From Linepithema humile (taxonomy: Eukaryota; Arthropoda; Insecta; Hymenoptera; Formicidae), in contig NC_090133.1 in NCBI RefSeq assembly GCF_040581485.1, forward strand, positions 1,674,001-1,738,000: a DNA stretch of 64,000 bases, given 5' to 3'. Below are positions 23,201 through 38,200 of the stretch, piece after piece. The notes under the pieces are model-generated. The model saw nothing but the letters and a program-made list of their open reading frames with translations. It was not told the DNA's origin and searched no databases. The number at the start of each line of letters is the position of its first letter. Position 1 is the first letter of the stretch. Position numbers and translations under genes: made by a program.

Positions 23201-26200
23201 TTTAATAATTTCAGCAATTAAGTTTTAATAACGACGTTGATTGCGTATAAAAATTGACGAAGGTCGGATAGATCGTGGTGCAATTTCACGGTGACAGTTT
23301 AATTATGATTTTGTGACGGAGTTCATTTCGCCAGAAACCGAAAAAGAAAAGTTCGCACACATCTGTTTTCGTGACGTTCGTCGAGAAAGCGGAAGTGTGC
23401 TGGGGAAAAAGCGTGCGATGCAAAAAGTTTCGTAAGCTCCTTTCTGCGGTGGAAGAGGCGGTAAGAGGGTCCGCGCATCTCGCGAATTTACCTTGAGAAT
23501 TAGGCTCCGGAAGATTTTCCCGCGGCACCAGATGCATCACCGTGGTTTTTCCGAAGGGAAGCCCAAGAGCACCGAGCGTGACATTGCTGTGCAGGAAACG
23601 ACCCTGGTAGATTAGTCGCAGGATCTCCGCCTTGGCAACCGCCTCCTCTGCCCAGTCTGCAACACGGAGATAGCATTTGTGTGTGGGGGGATGTTGAAGA
23701 GCACTCTCTCTCTCACCACGCTCGATTCAACTGTTCGCGAAAACTTTTCGAGAGTATCGGACCTCTCGAATATAAAAAAAAATTGGAAGAGATTCGCAAA
23801 GGGTGTTTGTAGTGGTGCGAGATAGAAGACGAGGAATTGACGAACTTCCTACGAAGGAGATGTGTATCGAGTGATTTTCTAATTACTGCAACATTTTAAT
23901 TAGATTAAAATTAGAGAAATGATCTATTTTGCGTTTAATATAATTTAAATAATTTCAAATATTTTTAATATCAAGTTGATAAGAAAGATTTTTTTAGATT
24001 TTCGCTTTTTTACTTTTATCGAAAAATTCAAAGGAACTTTCTGAATCGACTTAATGTTTCTTAAAACCTGCAATTTTATTGGCTTAATAATTGTTTTCAT
24101 ATTGCCAAATTTGTTTAATTTACGGAATTCTTGAGTTGCGAATGTCCCAATGAATTCTGAATACATTCTACAAATAATTTTGCCGCTCTATTATCGTAAC
24201 AGGATGGCGCATTGCTAATTAATGATAATAATTGCGCGTGGCATCATACAGGAGAACCCGCTGCTATAGCAATTATATTAACGTTAATGGTATGGATTGA
24301 TGCGAAGCAAAGTTTCGCAGCAGCGATGACTAACTCACCTTCTGGCCAATTTTCAAACACATGATGCGCTATATCGCCCGCGGAATCACTCGGACTGAAT
24401 AGGAACTCTTTTGTCTTGCCACTGACGAGGATGAGGCGTAGATTTATCTGCGGACAAAGCATGAAAAACTGTTAGGGAAAAGCAAATTACACAAATAGAA
24501 AGAATTTTCACATTTTTTTTAGTTAGTCGTGTTTGATTCACCATTTTGAAAATAAAGCAAAAAATTTTATTTTTACATTTTTTTCGTGACAAGTCACGTA
24601 GATTTTTTCCAGAAACCAATTTGCATTCAAATTAAATCATTCCGGCCATTTATTTGATCAAAAGCGCCAAAGTTTATGTATTATACGAAAGCTAAGGTGC
24701 ACGTGGGTGTTGGAAGAAATTAAAGTGCATTATTTACGATGTAACAATACATTCATTATAACATTATTTATTTTAATTTTATTATAATAATATGTGTATT
24801 ATTTATACACACGGTTTTAAAAAATTTTAGCTCAGCACAAAACATGTTTTTTTTTTTTTAAGTAAAAATAACAAGTTTGTATATCACGCGATGTTTCATA
24901 ATAACGTGAAAGAATGACGTGCATTACGAGACTTAATATCTCATCTTTTCCGAGTAAATTGCAAACTGCATTAAATTCGACGTCCCATTACGACGCGGAC
25001 GCCACGAACGAAAGGGTTGAACAAAGCATTCATCGACTCTCGACCAGTGTGCGCGGGCGAAATTGCCGGGGACAGTCCGCTCCCCTCGGGACGAACGCGA
25101 ATTCAATTAACGTCGGGCGGTAGGGTGCGAAGATCGGCGCAACATAAATAATTAGCAGCGACGACGACGACGTGAAGCTGGACCGAGCGCGGCGTGCGCG
25201 GCACACGGAAGGCCAGAGGACCGAGCGACCAACCACCGCGCTCGTGACCCTTTGCGGTCTACGCGGTCGCGACAATCCGCTGTTAAAGCGTTAAATCATC
25301 GGACCCCGTGCGCGGCGCACATTATCGTTCCCGGCCGCACGCGAGACTTCCCCTTGGCATTGCGGGAATTCTCGCGCCGGAGGCTGGGCCGGCCGGGCCG
25401 TGCTTGTAAACTGTATAACGCGGGAATAATGCGGGCGAGCGTTATAATAAAGGTATAATGAGGAAACTGCGCGCGTCGAGAGATTCGCAAATTTATTGCC
25501 GTCGCCTAATTTGATAATTTTTCCGCAGAGACTCTTTTGCAACCTACAAACGCGCCGAGGGAAAGTGGACTGGCGGATTTCGGTGAAAATGGAATTTCAA
25601 CGGCAACGTGCGCTTTTTTCACGCGCGCTCTTTCGCCGCGCGAAAAGATTGTGCGCGAAAAAAAAAAAAAAAAAGCGGTGGATGTAAATTTTGGAGTCGG
25701 TTTTTCTCCCGCGAGAATTTTATCGAACCACGGACTTTCCGCATAATTTTCTGCAGTTTTCTGCGTTAAAAAGTGTGTCAGCAACACTGGATTGTTGTGC
25801 AAATAGAATTTCTGATTTTCCGTGATTTTTAATCTTGTTGGCTCTGCTTTGTAAAAGTCTCTTGTTTACGATTCGTTTTAGATTACATGCGTTTTATAAT
25901 AAATGTAATTTATTATGTCATCCGTGACATTATTTTATCGAAAATTGTGTTCGCGCGCGCATGTATAATGAATAGTCGATGACTCCGTGTAAAAAAGCTG
26001 CAAATTTCATGCTTCGAGAAGATTATTTTTCATTCAGAGGCTTAATGTACCACGGCCAGTAATGCTGTGAAATTGTGCACGTGCCACTTACGCGAGGACA
26101 TTTATGAAATATGTCATAAATACGAAGAAAATTTATTCCGTATCATTATTTAAATAAACAATATATTTAATAAACAATACGTCGCTCTATGTTCACTAAA

Positions 26201-29200
26201 TAACCGACAATATTGTTGAATAATGAAGTATCCTCAAATTCTTATTTTGGCCATTAAATCTGCGTGGGACTAGTCCTTTTTTTTTTTTCAATATAACTAA
26301 ACAAAAATAGAATAAAAAAGCGGGAATATCATGTAACACGCCGCAATTAAGAGCGACAATACGCTTCATAACGCTCGCCCTGTATTTTAATTCTGCCCTG
26401 TCATTTTCTAATATGTCGAGATATCGGTTTTCCGAACAACGGCGACTGAAGTGACTAGTTCTGAGCTCCATTCGATTGCAAATTACCGCGAGTTTATTCG
26501 CACGCGAAACCGCGGTACCTATCGATCAGTTGACAGGGCGCGACCGACCGCTCCAAACAATTCGTTCATTAGCGACCGAAGAGTGAGAAAGAGAGGGGGA
26601 GAGAGAGAGAGAGAGAAAGACGCACTTCACTTTTGCTCTGTGACTGATTTGGGATTTTAGATTCACCGGGCGTGCACAGAGGAAGTGGTCCTTTACCTCA
26701 GTGCGCGTAACGGCCTTTCGAAATCCGCGTGTGCGAAAGTCGTGAGAGAGCTTTTCGTCGACCTGAACTTCAAAGGGAGTTATTCATGTGGTATCAGCTG
26801 ATTATTCGAGTCAGATGCTTGAGTCCAACTCTTCTCTGGCATCTCGTGTCGAAAACTCTGCACGCTAACTCCTCCATTATGACATTTTCTTTTTAATACG
26901 CAATAACTGCATCGTTGGTCCGCGGTGTTTTTAAAATACAGCTTTGTGTAAAATAAAACTGCAAGCATTTCACGGTGATAGCTAATAAATAATTAATAAT
27001 TTTAATTAACAGCTGACGAATGGAAAGCACGCATTTTCAAACAGGAGACAATTTTAAAGTGTCGGAAAAGCGAAGTCGCAATTAGATATCTTTAATAGGT
27101 CACTCTGCTTATAACGGACACAATTCCTATCTCATCCGTGCAGGTACCGTCACCTGAATATCTAGCGACGTGAATCTAATAATGTCACCGTTGCCCATGT
27201 CGAATATTTCGTTTCTTTCGTCACGCATGGCCTGATCGAACTTTCGCTGCTTTCACCTCGCAGAAAAAGCGCAACGAGCGAGGTCTCATTTACAAAAAAG
27301 AAAGGAAGACGGCGATTTTGGAGAGTTGTTTGTGCATCAAGTAACATTTCAACGCACAGACGCTGATTGAAAAAAAAAAACAAACTATTAATGTAGTTAA
27401 AAGATTTGGTAACAAATCATTATTCTCGCTCTAAATCTGTTTGACAATAATTTCGTTGAATCGAGTTCACACGTCGTATGTATTTTATATTAAAACGTTA
27501 TAATAATTGGTGCAAATTGAATCTTTTCAATCAAATTATAACTAATTTTCAGTTTGAAGTACTTTACGAATCGTTCAATTATCACGTTAAACATTTTCGA
27601 AAAACTCTGCGTTTACAATTCCAAATATCGGTTGACGATAACGGTTGACTTTAATTATCAATCAATGAAACAACGATCTTGATTATCGCTAGTTGTTGTT
27701 AGAGAATAAATTTTTAAATACTTCCGCATGTCACAAAACCGTCACGAAAGAGTTGCGTGAGGATTTTTAGCGTCGCTTCCAATGTTATTATTCCTAATAA
27801 TATAAATTTTTTATAGAATTAACGAAGGTGCAGTATTATTTTTTTTTATAGATATTGTGCACTGGTTGAACTTTACCCAAGTCTAGGAGAAGGTTAAGCG
27901 ACGAGTTAAAAACGTTAAGTCAAGTGCGGATACTGCAAAAGGGCCGGGATAAATCTTTCAGTAAATGTCGGTGGCGAATAATCATTTTAAGATCCCGAGT
28001 TCGACACGCAACTTCGAGAAGAATTTCTCACTAACTTATAATCTTAAAAATGGGATCGCTTTAAATTAATCCGGCAGATAATAGCCGGAGTTCTATCGGT
28101 GGCGACCAAGTTGCACGTGGGCTTGGAAAGTATAATGAATGACGTCGTCTCACTGACTTTCTAATGAAATGGATAAGTGGATTAAGAAGCTAACGTCATT
28201 TAAAACAGAATCGCAGATCTGTTTTTTTCCCTCAGCGAGATCGTAAATCATTCAGCTTCGAAAATAACATCACATAACAAGCTTTGTACGTCGGCTTTTT
28301 TTAGCGTTAAATATCTCTTGTAACTAAAATCTCATTAAAGTCACACTCAAAAAAATATTTCGCTGTAGTTAGATTTCTAGATATCGCAACAAGAATGTAT
28401 CGCTATTTTTCGTATCTGTGAAAACATTGTTTGTCACATATAGAATTTATAGCAGTAATGTTCTAGCAATAGCTTCTGAAAAATTTAGGTACCATTGCTA
28501 AATGTTATTCATTGCATGATCTAACACGTGATTGATCTTATATAGATAGGCGCTTTAGAGAAACTTTCTTTTTAAAGTTCACAAACAATACAGATATATA
28601 TTCTGTTTCTGTCATCTAAACTGATTAAGTAATTACATATGCAATATCACAACAGTTGCTAATCATTTATCTGTTTTAGTTAATTTTTTACACCTAGAAA
28701 ATTTTAGCTATTATTGCAAGATCATTTTTTTGAATGCACATCAAAAACGAAAGTAAGCTCTTATCCATTTTTATTCCCAAAACTCTTAAAATAACCCTTC
28801 ACTTTTTATTGCTTGCAAAATGATCAACATTTCGATATTTTCACTAATGGGACTCGGCGCTAAATTTGTCGAGTGCATGCGCGAAAAGTTCGGCAACTTA
28901 TATTCGAGTCAGCTTACATTCCGTGTAATCTGCGCGAGGCCGCTGATAATGTGTTAATGGATGCCAGAGGATCGGCACGTGTCGGGCGGCACAGCTACAC
29001 TACCGAAGCTTTACCGAGGCTTTCTGGAAACGTAATGAAAAGGGATGACGGCCGAGCGGGAAGAGGAGGAAGAGTTAGATAAATGGGCCGCGGGAGAAGA
29101 AAGAGCAGAATTGGACTAATCGCGAATGTATGTCCGCACGATGGGTTTACCTTGATTTTGCGAGCACGAGCCGCTCGCAGCGCGCGTCACGAGGCGAGGA

Positions 29201-32200
29201 CACGCCGAGATCGGATAACCAGGTCATTGGGGCATTCGGATACCGAGGACCCGCGAGTGCAACTATGCGCATATGCATGTAGAATGACCCACATCTCTAC
29301 GCGCGCCCCCGCGTCCTTCGCCCGCACCACGTATCGAAGGACTTTAAGTTTTGACGCAAACACGTAATAACGGAGGCGCGGGCGCGTGCGCACGTGCGGA
29401 TCTCCTTCTCGATCCAGATACAGCGAGATGCGGCATCGCTTCCCAAGGTCCTCGTCCATTAAGTTTTTGCCGCCGTTTATCAGGACGCGAATAAAGGGAA
29501 AAGGTGTTCTGCGCGATTTCCACCTTTTCGGAATGACTTCGAGTAAGAAAGAAAATGTTATTACTTGGGTGAATAAAACATTTTTGTGATACTGTTCTCT
29601 GCTCGCGCCGAAAAATATCTTAAAGGTGCAAGCGTCCAAAATTCATTCTGAACAATAAGAGATAGATTTACACATTAAAGAAAATTTATGAACCAGCGAT
29701 TAGTATTCAAGATGAAATCAAGATTAATATAAAAATGCAAAAACATATAAATTGGATTTTTCTAATGAAATTATTTTTTACAACATTGTTCCACAGTTAA
29801 ATTGAACGTTGCATAAAAAGAAGCTGTTCGTAATGCAAAAGATCGCGATGCACACTGATATAGAGTCATATGATAAATACGTTTGATCTGAATGTTTTTC
29901 TTTCCCGAGGAGACAGAAAGATGAAGGAAAGAGATGCAGCAACCGGCTGACTCTGATCTCGCATTTCTCATCACGCAGAGGCGCCGCACCGACCAAGTTG
30001 GCGGCGAACCAACACTGCCCACCGCTTTATCTGTATTCGCACATGCAGGATATCGCTATCGCCATTTCTTGGCGACGATGAAACTCCGGAGGCGATTTTT
30101 CTTCGGCGAAAATTCGATAAGCGACGCAATTACGGAGTTATTTATTCGGTTACTTCAGTCAAAAGCTTTTTTTTTTTTTAAAGATTTTAGGCAGAGCAAG
30201 TTTTTTTTTTTTTTTTTTTACAATTTTTTTACAAAACTGAAAAAGGATGAGGAAATACGAGAATGTGAAAATGTGGAAATTTAAAACACCAAAGTGTGAG
30301 CAATTATATATTGAAATGTGAGAATTTTGGTAAAAAAAAATCTGGTTTTTTTACGTGATTTTATGTCGATCCGTCTCGCCCGGATATTTAACAGATTTAG
30401 AGGCAATGATGGGAGCGGCGAGACACTGTGTACACTTACACGCGCACGCGAGATCGTCTCATACATATTTTCCAAGATGGGTCAATGAGATACCGGAAAT
30501 TATTCAGACGAAACGTAGGTCGCGCAGCCGAAGGTGACTCTGCCTTTTCGTGTCGCGATCGAAGAAATGTCTTGACTACGTCTGATGGATATCTACTTCT
30601 CGTTACATTCGCAGCGGGGGGGGCTCTCTCGCGGACGAGGAGCCGAATACTTTTTCAGGAAAGTCATCCCGATATCGCATTCCGAATCTGTCATTTCCGC
30701 TGAGCCGAAAAAATTCTTCCACATAACATAATATTCCACGCATTCATTTTTCGATCTCTCCGAAAATAAAGTCGGGAATCAATCTAGCGTCGTCGCTCGC
30801 CGTCGGTCATTGATTTTGCGAGCACCCGAAAGAAATTGACGGATTATTTTTGAAAGAACAAAGCAGTTAACGTTCAACCCGTTGCGCCCGCCGAATTAAT
30901 GTAACGTCACAAAATATGCAATCAAGTCGTCGCCTTCCTCATTTCGTTCTCGAATTAATTGCACATCGGGATTTGGAGGATCTGAGAAATGCGTGACAAT
31001 ATTCTCTACACTGCGAGCATGTCGCAGCTTACAATAATCATGCATTCCGCTGCATTTCGTATCGCGTCTCGAAAGGAAGCCTTGGGAACGTGCACTAACC
31101 CCATGCATCGCGAAATGCGGTATCTTTCGGCTGCCTTTCTCTCAATCTGCTCGCGTTGCATCGCGCTTCCGTAGAGTAAACAGTAACGACGATGATAATC
31201 TTGAGCACGTCATTGTTTGAAGAACCGTGTTATCTGTCGCAACGCTTTTCACATTTTTATTAATTAAATAAGGACGCACTAGTTATACAATTAATATTAA
31301 TTATATCAAAAGCAGTTGTTACTAACGAAAATTAAATTAATTATAATGTAATAAATACTTTGTGCGGTAGTGCAGATTCTACAAATACTGACGCTCGAGT
31401 CAGTTGCTTCGCACACACGCTACATGAAATTTCGCGGATTATTCATTAACAATCTCGCGCAATCGGACCGCCCTCGAGGCATTATAGCAAGTCATTTCCA
31501 CTTCTTCGCGGAATACCTAGAGCTGGCAATTACGTCAATTACAGGGTGACTTTAGGTTAATAAATACTAATGCTTCGCCATCCGGTGCGAACGTGTAATG
31601 GAGCGCCGGAGTCGAATCGCTCTTAATCGCTCCATCAATGTACAAAATTAACGGACGCATCGAGCAATATGCTCGATTATACTTCATATAAATCGATAAA
31701 AATGCATTTTTTTACTTATAAAAGCATTGTATTGTTTCATTCTATTCCAATTTTTTGTTTCTTATTACACAATGTTGACAATAATATAGTATTATACAAA
31801 CTTTTGTTGAATCGCATCTTGAACAAAAGAAAAGCGATGAAAGAAAAATGAGATATAAATTCGTCACTAGAAACATTCAAGCCGACTTGAGTCGCGTTCA
31901 AGAAGAAAGCTTGTTCGAAATTTTGCCACGATGCACTCGAGCCACTTCCGATGCGCCTTAAGAAACGCATAATGAAATCTCTGCGTTAGATCTCGAGTGG
32001 TACTTGTGAAATGGCTATCATAAAAATAAGAATGGCGCGAAAGCACAGTAGCGACAGATATCACGTTAATGCCTCGAGTTACCTTAATCGCGGTATTTAT
32101 TCTGCGGCGTGGCACACACAAATATCTCGTCATTTTATTTCTTATCAAAATAAGCATCAGAAGTGCCAACCGGGAACGGTATTATCGCGCACCGCATTCA

Positions 32201-35200
32201 CTGATATTGCCGATGCCTGGCATCGTCGCCTATTGAGGCTAATTGAATTAAGAACTCATTTCGCTTCGAACACTGCGGCATTTATAAGCGTTATGTACAG
32301 AATATTAATGAATAATCTTTATTAATTTCATCTGCGGATGCTTCGATTCGTAGTTGATTTTTCCGCACGCCGCACTACAGGCAGCAAACTAAAAATAATG
32401 CGAAACAAACAGTTCTCGGCAAATTAACTTCGAGTAAATAGAATTTAAATCTTGAATTCATTTTATTTCATCGGATTTTAAAACACAATTATTACCAAAC
32501 TAAAAGCAGATTATGGAAAAAGACGGCGCTTAATCTTCCAAAACAGTTCAAATTAATGATAAAATTTAACATATTATACGAAATTAGTAAATTACGCTTG
32601 TATCAAATAAACGTTGATTAATCTTTAACATTTTTATGTCGCATATATTCTTAATAACGATTTTTCTCGCACAATCGTGTTTTTATTCGAGCTGTCTCAA
32701 TTTTCTCGGGCTCATATGTGCGTTATTTTTTTAATAACCGATGGCTATTCGAGTCTAGCGTGGGCCACGCAAAATCGAATTCATAAACTGGCCGATAAAC
32801 AACGCATTCTGCTCGCGAGCGAGTGCGAATGCACCCGTACGAAGCAAGTCTCGCTAATAAAGCGCGCGCGATGACAAAAACGCCGTTGGGATCAATCGGG
32901 GTTAACGAACGTAATTCCTCGGTATTCCGTGGTAGCTCGTGGCAAGCCCGTAAAAAGGTAGAGTCATACAAAGCCGTCGCAAGCAACGGGGGGTTGGTTT
33001 CGAAACCGTAGAAACTCGCCTCTGAATCGCGTTAACGGATCGCGCAGCCTAGAGATCGCTTTAAATGGATTGGCCGATATACAACCGGGTTAATACACTA
33101 CGTTTTATCACGCAGCGAATCGACGCCGCGATTGTGATAAATCACGTGTCCCGAGTCTGGATATTACGAGTCTATATTTTGAGACGAACGGCAGAAAATG
33201 ACAATACTGTCGATCGACCGATCGACAGTAATAATAACACTTAAACTTGTAATGCCAAATTAATGATAACGCTAACTTAAATACAGCTACAGTGGTTTTT
33301 TTTTTTTTTTTGTTTTTTTAAACACTTTGCACGAAGTGTTTTATTGAAGTCTCGAGTGCTCTTCAAAGATAAGTCTTGCGTTGTTCTAGAAACGAAAGTT
33401 TTCCACAAGGAATGTAAAACTGAATTATTAAAATCCAGATATTAAGTAGACAAGTACTTCTGATTCGCTAAAAGTCCGTTTTCCCCATTGTGGGGCAAAG
33501 TTAACCCCAATGTAATGCCGTCTTACGATAAGTCCATTGTTCGAAACATGATGAATTTCAGCCGGGTGTAGACATGAACCGATGCGGGCTATCGATTTTA
33601 GCAGGCTCGTCGAAACTGGACTTGAAACTAGGGCGCATCGAGTCATCAAGAAAAAACGAACTTTTTATTATTTCTCTACAAAAGGATAACAAGACTTCAA
33701 GGGAAAAAATAAACTTGTTACTATCGGGAGAAGGAATTTATAATGCTTCATTCTGCTACTTTTTCCAGCGAAATTATTTCATCTCTGTTATTTTTGTAAC
33801 AATGTAACGACTATGTAAAATATACATTGCCGATTGGTCAATTTAGTAGTTGACTCTTCCACGATAAGATAATGAAAAAATATTCGCTCTCGCGAATTTC
33901 GCATAATTTTCAAACATTAACGTCCGCATAGACAAGATTCGATGATAAAATTCGATTAAAGCTTTATCTGAAACTGATAAAGGTAGCGGGAGCGAAACAA
34001 ATTAGCCGAGGAATTTCAAGATGCTCGCGCGCTAGCTTCGTTTATTAGTAAATCAAGTGACCAAACGGTGATAGCGCCGGTCACTTGAACTTATATTGCT
34101 TTCAGGATAAACGTAGTCGGGCAACTATGCCGGCCGCAAAGTGCCGTCGCAGACTGCACTTGCAAATTTATCGATCGACCCGCGCGACGACGACTAAACG
34201 GGGCGTCGTCGTGGCATTTCGTTAACGCGCGTTGAAACGCGCTCCTTTCTCGACCGAGGAGAACCTAGCACACAGCACGCGACCTAGACCCGACCTTCCC
34301 CAAGGTGTGCGGGCGAGGCGTAGCGGGACGGGCTGGGATGCTCTGGGAAGGGGCCGGGGAAAGTAGGGGGTAAACGGAAGGGAGGGGACGAGGGAAAGAG
34401 AAGAGGGTGTCCGGAGAGTCCGGGATGCACGGCTCAAGCGGCGTCGAATAATAAGACACTTCGGCCGTTAAGTTCGGAAGGTATCCTTAGCATAAGAATT
34501 GAGAGCGCGAGACGAATGAGTCTCGTAATAAGAGGACTTGTACGGGCGAATCTATTTCTGCCGGATTTAATGGGTTTTAATCGATTTTAATGAGGTCGGA
34601 TTTAATTCGCAAAACCGTCCGAGAGCACATTCAAGTATTTCAATCGCGTTAATCCTGGTATTTGATGTACGATATGATAAAATACGCTATCTTAACTTTC
34701 TCCTTTAAACGAGGCGCTTATGTGTGTGCGCGCGGAAACACATGTAAATGCATCAGCCCTCAACCCTCAATAAATCTGTATGCTCCTATAATTTTCTTAT
34801 CACACGTACGATTTTAGAAATATTGATTTATCGAGGCTCCGCGCTCCTTACACTTAATTCACTTGATATATGTATAGTAATAAATATTTACAAAATGTGT
34901 GTATTATGTGTTAACACTTTTTTTCTCTCTTTCTCTTTCCTCTTTTTTTCACTCTATTGTAATTGTAGTGTATTTTACTCTATTGTTCCTCTCTTCGAGA
35001 GAATCAAAGTTGATTTTCTCAAAGTTGATGTTTCGTTAATCTCTCTCTCTTGTTCCCGAGTAGGCTGTGAGATATACCGTTACAAGCATTCGCATCAGGC
35101 GAACTCCCGCTGACAGACCGCGTCGAGCGCAATAATTATGTCGGCCTTCGCGAGCAATTAGCGTGTTCATGCATTTCGAAGCGCAGCTATCACTCGCGCA

Positions 35201-38200
35201 CGACTAGTTCTCTCGCTATTCGCGAGACGTGTGAGAACAGGATTCTGCGTAAGGCGAAACAGGGGAGGAGGGGGGGGGGGGCGGTGGAAGAGACGCGAGA
35301 AGGATACAATACAGAGATACCGGGACTGAAGTTATACCGGAATTAAAATTCAGATTAAAATGTAGAACATATCTCGAATTATTGACAATGCAAGCGTGTG
35401 TTTTGAAAAAAGCATGTGCAGCACCAAATTGCTTGGCAAATACTCGATGTCAACTTTTAATACTACATGAAATACAAAAACAGTGTTTGGATAAAACTTA
35501 AACAAAATGCAAACAGAAAAAAAAGGGAGACTAAATAGTCCCTCAAATAAAAAAAAAAAAAAAATAAATAAATAAATAAATAAAAAAAAAGGGAAAGAAA
35601 AATATTTGCGAAAATTATTGCGCGATTAAAAAACGCCGAAAAATAAAATCCAACACGATATTCAAAGACAATCGAGGAATGCCAAACAATTAAAAGGAGT
35701 ACAAATCGAATGAAAGAATAATAGACTATGAGAAATTGCAGATACCAAGAATATCGAACAAAGAGAGAAAGGGAGAAAGAGAGAGAGAGAGCGAACGAAG
35801 GTGTGGCGGTGTGGAGGAGGAATCCATTTCTACACGAGGAGTTCGCCAGTGGTTTAGTGAGGGACCGATCGATCGCCACGTTCGCTCATCCTCGGGGCTC
35901 GTCCTCTCCTCCCCGCCTTCCGATCAGTCACTGCACCACCGCGTCTCTCACCTTCGCACTCTTTCTCTCGTTCGCCGTGCAGCGAATGTCGGTCCTCCCA
36001 TTCGTTAAGACCGCATCATGCCACGCATTGGAGATTGAGAGATGCGTCGCGATTGCGCATTGCAGTTTGGATATCGGCATGTCTGATAGCCCGGGCTAAC
36101 CGACTCTGCGGTTAATTAGCAATTCGATGTCCCTTTCCGGATTATAGTCTTGCGCGTATGCACGGCGAGCTATCAGTGAATCGGGTCCGCAATTTGCAAG
36201 GTTTACTTTGAGCACGAAATCGCGTTTAAGCTTCTCAGATCTATACCGGCGTATATTCCGCACTGCATTAACGATATCTTATTTATCAGGAAGCGTCGCG
36301 TAAAATAATTATAACAAGACTGACGAGACGCGGGGCAGCTCGCTACTGTTCCAAGTATGTTGATATTAATCTCTGCTACTGTAATTATCGTCAACAGTTT
36401 TCAGTGATTTAAAGCATCGACACAAATGTTGCTAGCGAAAAATAAAGTATCTCTATTGATCTCTGTGCTAAATAATTTTTTAATAGAACGGAGGTACGCG
36501 ATAAGAGGTATTTTTTATTATTTGTGTACGTCAAGAATATCTGAAAAATGTTGTTTTAGCTTCAAAACCAATCTGGAACCGAAAATTTAGTAGTAAATCA
36601 ATTTCTATTTATTGTCAATTTTATGAAAAACTCAGCAAAGATAACTTAGTTAATAAATACTGCAGATAAAAGAATTTCACATAATTTTGAAAATCTTACT
36701 TCATGCATTAATAATCCAGATTTTAAATATTATTTAAAATTACGTTTTTTGTAGTCATAAAAAACAAGATAAAACATTCAAATCTTTCTTTTAACAAATA
36801 AATTAATAGTTTAATTTTTTTAAAGAGATTCGATGATAAAAAGATCAAGTGGCTCTCATTAGGTTTCGTTTTAAATGTTTGCCCGAGTGAAGTCGTCTAT
36901 AAAATTATTGAGAATTGCTTCTTTTTAATACGTGCCTTCCAAACACCCTGTAGAATGCTGTCGAACACAGTTTAGAGGAGATCGCTATGAGAATCCAGAA
37001 TGTCTGATCATCTCGACCGGTCTGGCCTGGCACGAGATGCCCGCTCGCGTTATACCACGGTCACGTTACCGGCGAGATATACAGAGAGAAAATAACGGAG
37101 AAGCGTGAAAGACCGTTAGCGGGCCATAGTAAAGAACTAGATACACGCGGACGGTAATTTCGGTTTAGAAATCGAGTGACGCGATCAGACTGCGAGCTCC
37201 TTGCGAATTCGCACATTTATTTCGCATCACTTTGTACAGTAATAAGCTCATAAATTAGCCACTCACAGCATTTCGATTCCTTTTTTGTTCATCTTATATA
37301 CATATAGTCATCAAGCATCTTGTTGCTTGATGACTGCATGGATTAATTTTACAAGATCTTTTGCGACTTAAATGAATTCTATGGGCAGCAGAAGCGTCAC
37401 GAAGATAAAACGGAGAGATTTAATCTCTCTCTTTTGCAATTAAAAAAAAAACAAACAGCCAGACAATACTGATTTTGCTATTCAGTTAACATGTACATGC
37501 AAATTTAGCGTTAAAACTGATTTGAGTCACAGGTTAAGATAACACTTTAAATAAAATAAATAGAATTTCAAATTAAATGTTCAAAATATTAAATAATAAA
37601 ACAGTAAAAACAAAAAAAATATTTTAAATTGCAGTAGTGTCGGAACCCAAAAATTTATTACAAATCAATACAGAATAGAGAAACGTTTAAATCCAATTAT
37701 TTCAAATTACCAAAAATTTTGATATCTCATCTTCGGAATGAGAATCGATAAATTAGAGATTTAGTTTTATTACGTTCACTGTTGTGCGAATTCCATAATT
37801 TCCGATATACTACGATCGTAGCTGGAGAAAGATAACGGAGAAGAAAAGCAACTTTGCGTACGTTCGACGCGTTAAAGCGTCGGTTCACGTTACGACGATA
37901 AAATGTCGCGGCGCGGGTTATCGGCTCGCTTCGATCTCGCACCATCCTTATAAATTATCCCTTTTCCTTCCCACGGAATCGTGAAGAAGGCTCGAGCCCG
38001 AAATGAAATTTCTCTCCGCGCGTAAAACGGGGACTCGCCTCGAGGATTTCTGGATTGAACCGTCTCTCTGTTTAGACCCTATCAGAGCGAAGCCTTGATC
38101 GCGCGGGTATGGCGCGGGAAATGGAGCTTAATCCCTCGAAGACGACGAAGCGTGAGCTTCGAAATCACGAGTCGAATGCAGGTCCGGTAACTCCGTTTAC

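Larger units (their letters stand above)
20219..23491 (-). other. UBL3 intron 3
   Basis: A 3.3 kb intron, AT-rich, with no coding content. It holds an AT-rich short tandem repeat at 21315-21402, a pair of short direct repeats near 20879-20930, and a candidate mariner-type element at 22295-22602. Confidence 0.85.

Noticed and set aside
27990..28030. tRNA-like GAGTTCGACACGC segment
   Set aside because: It resembles a T-loop, but no acceptor stem, D-arm or anticodon arm could be built around it.
29187..29639. 150-residue minus-strand frame in UBL3 intron 1
   Set aside because: It lies in a CpG-rich block where stop codons are rare. It has no recognisable domain, start context or splice pattern.
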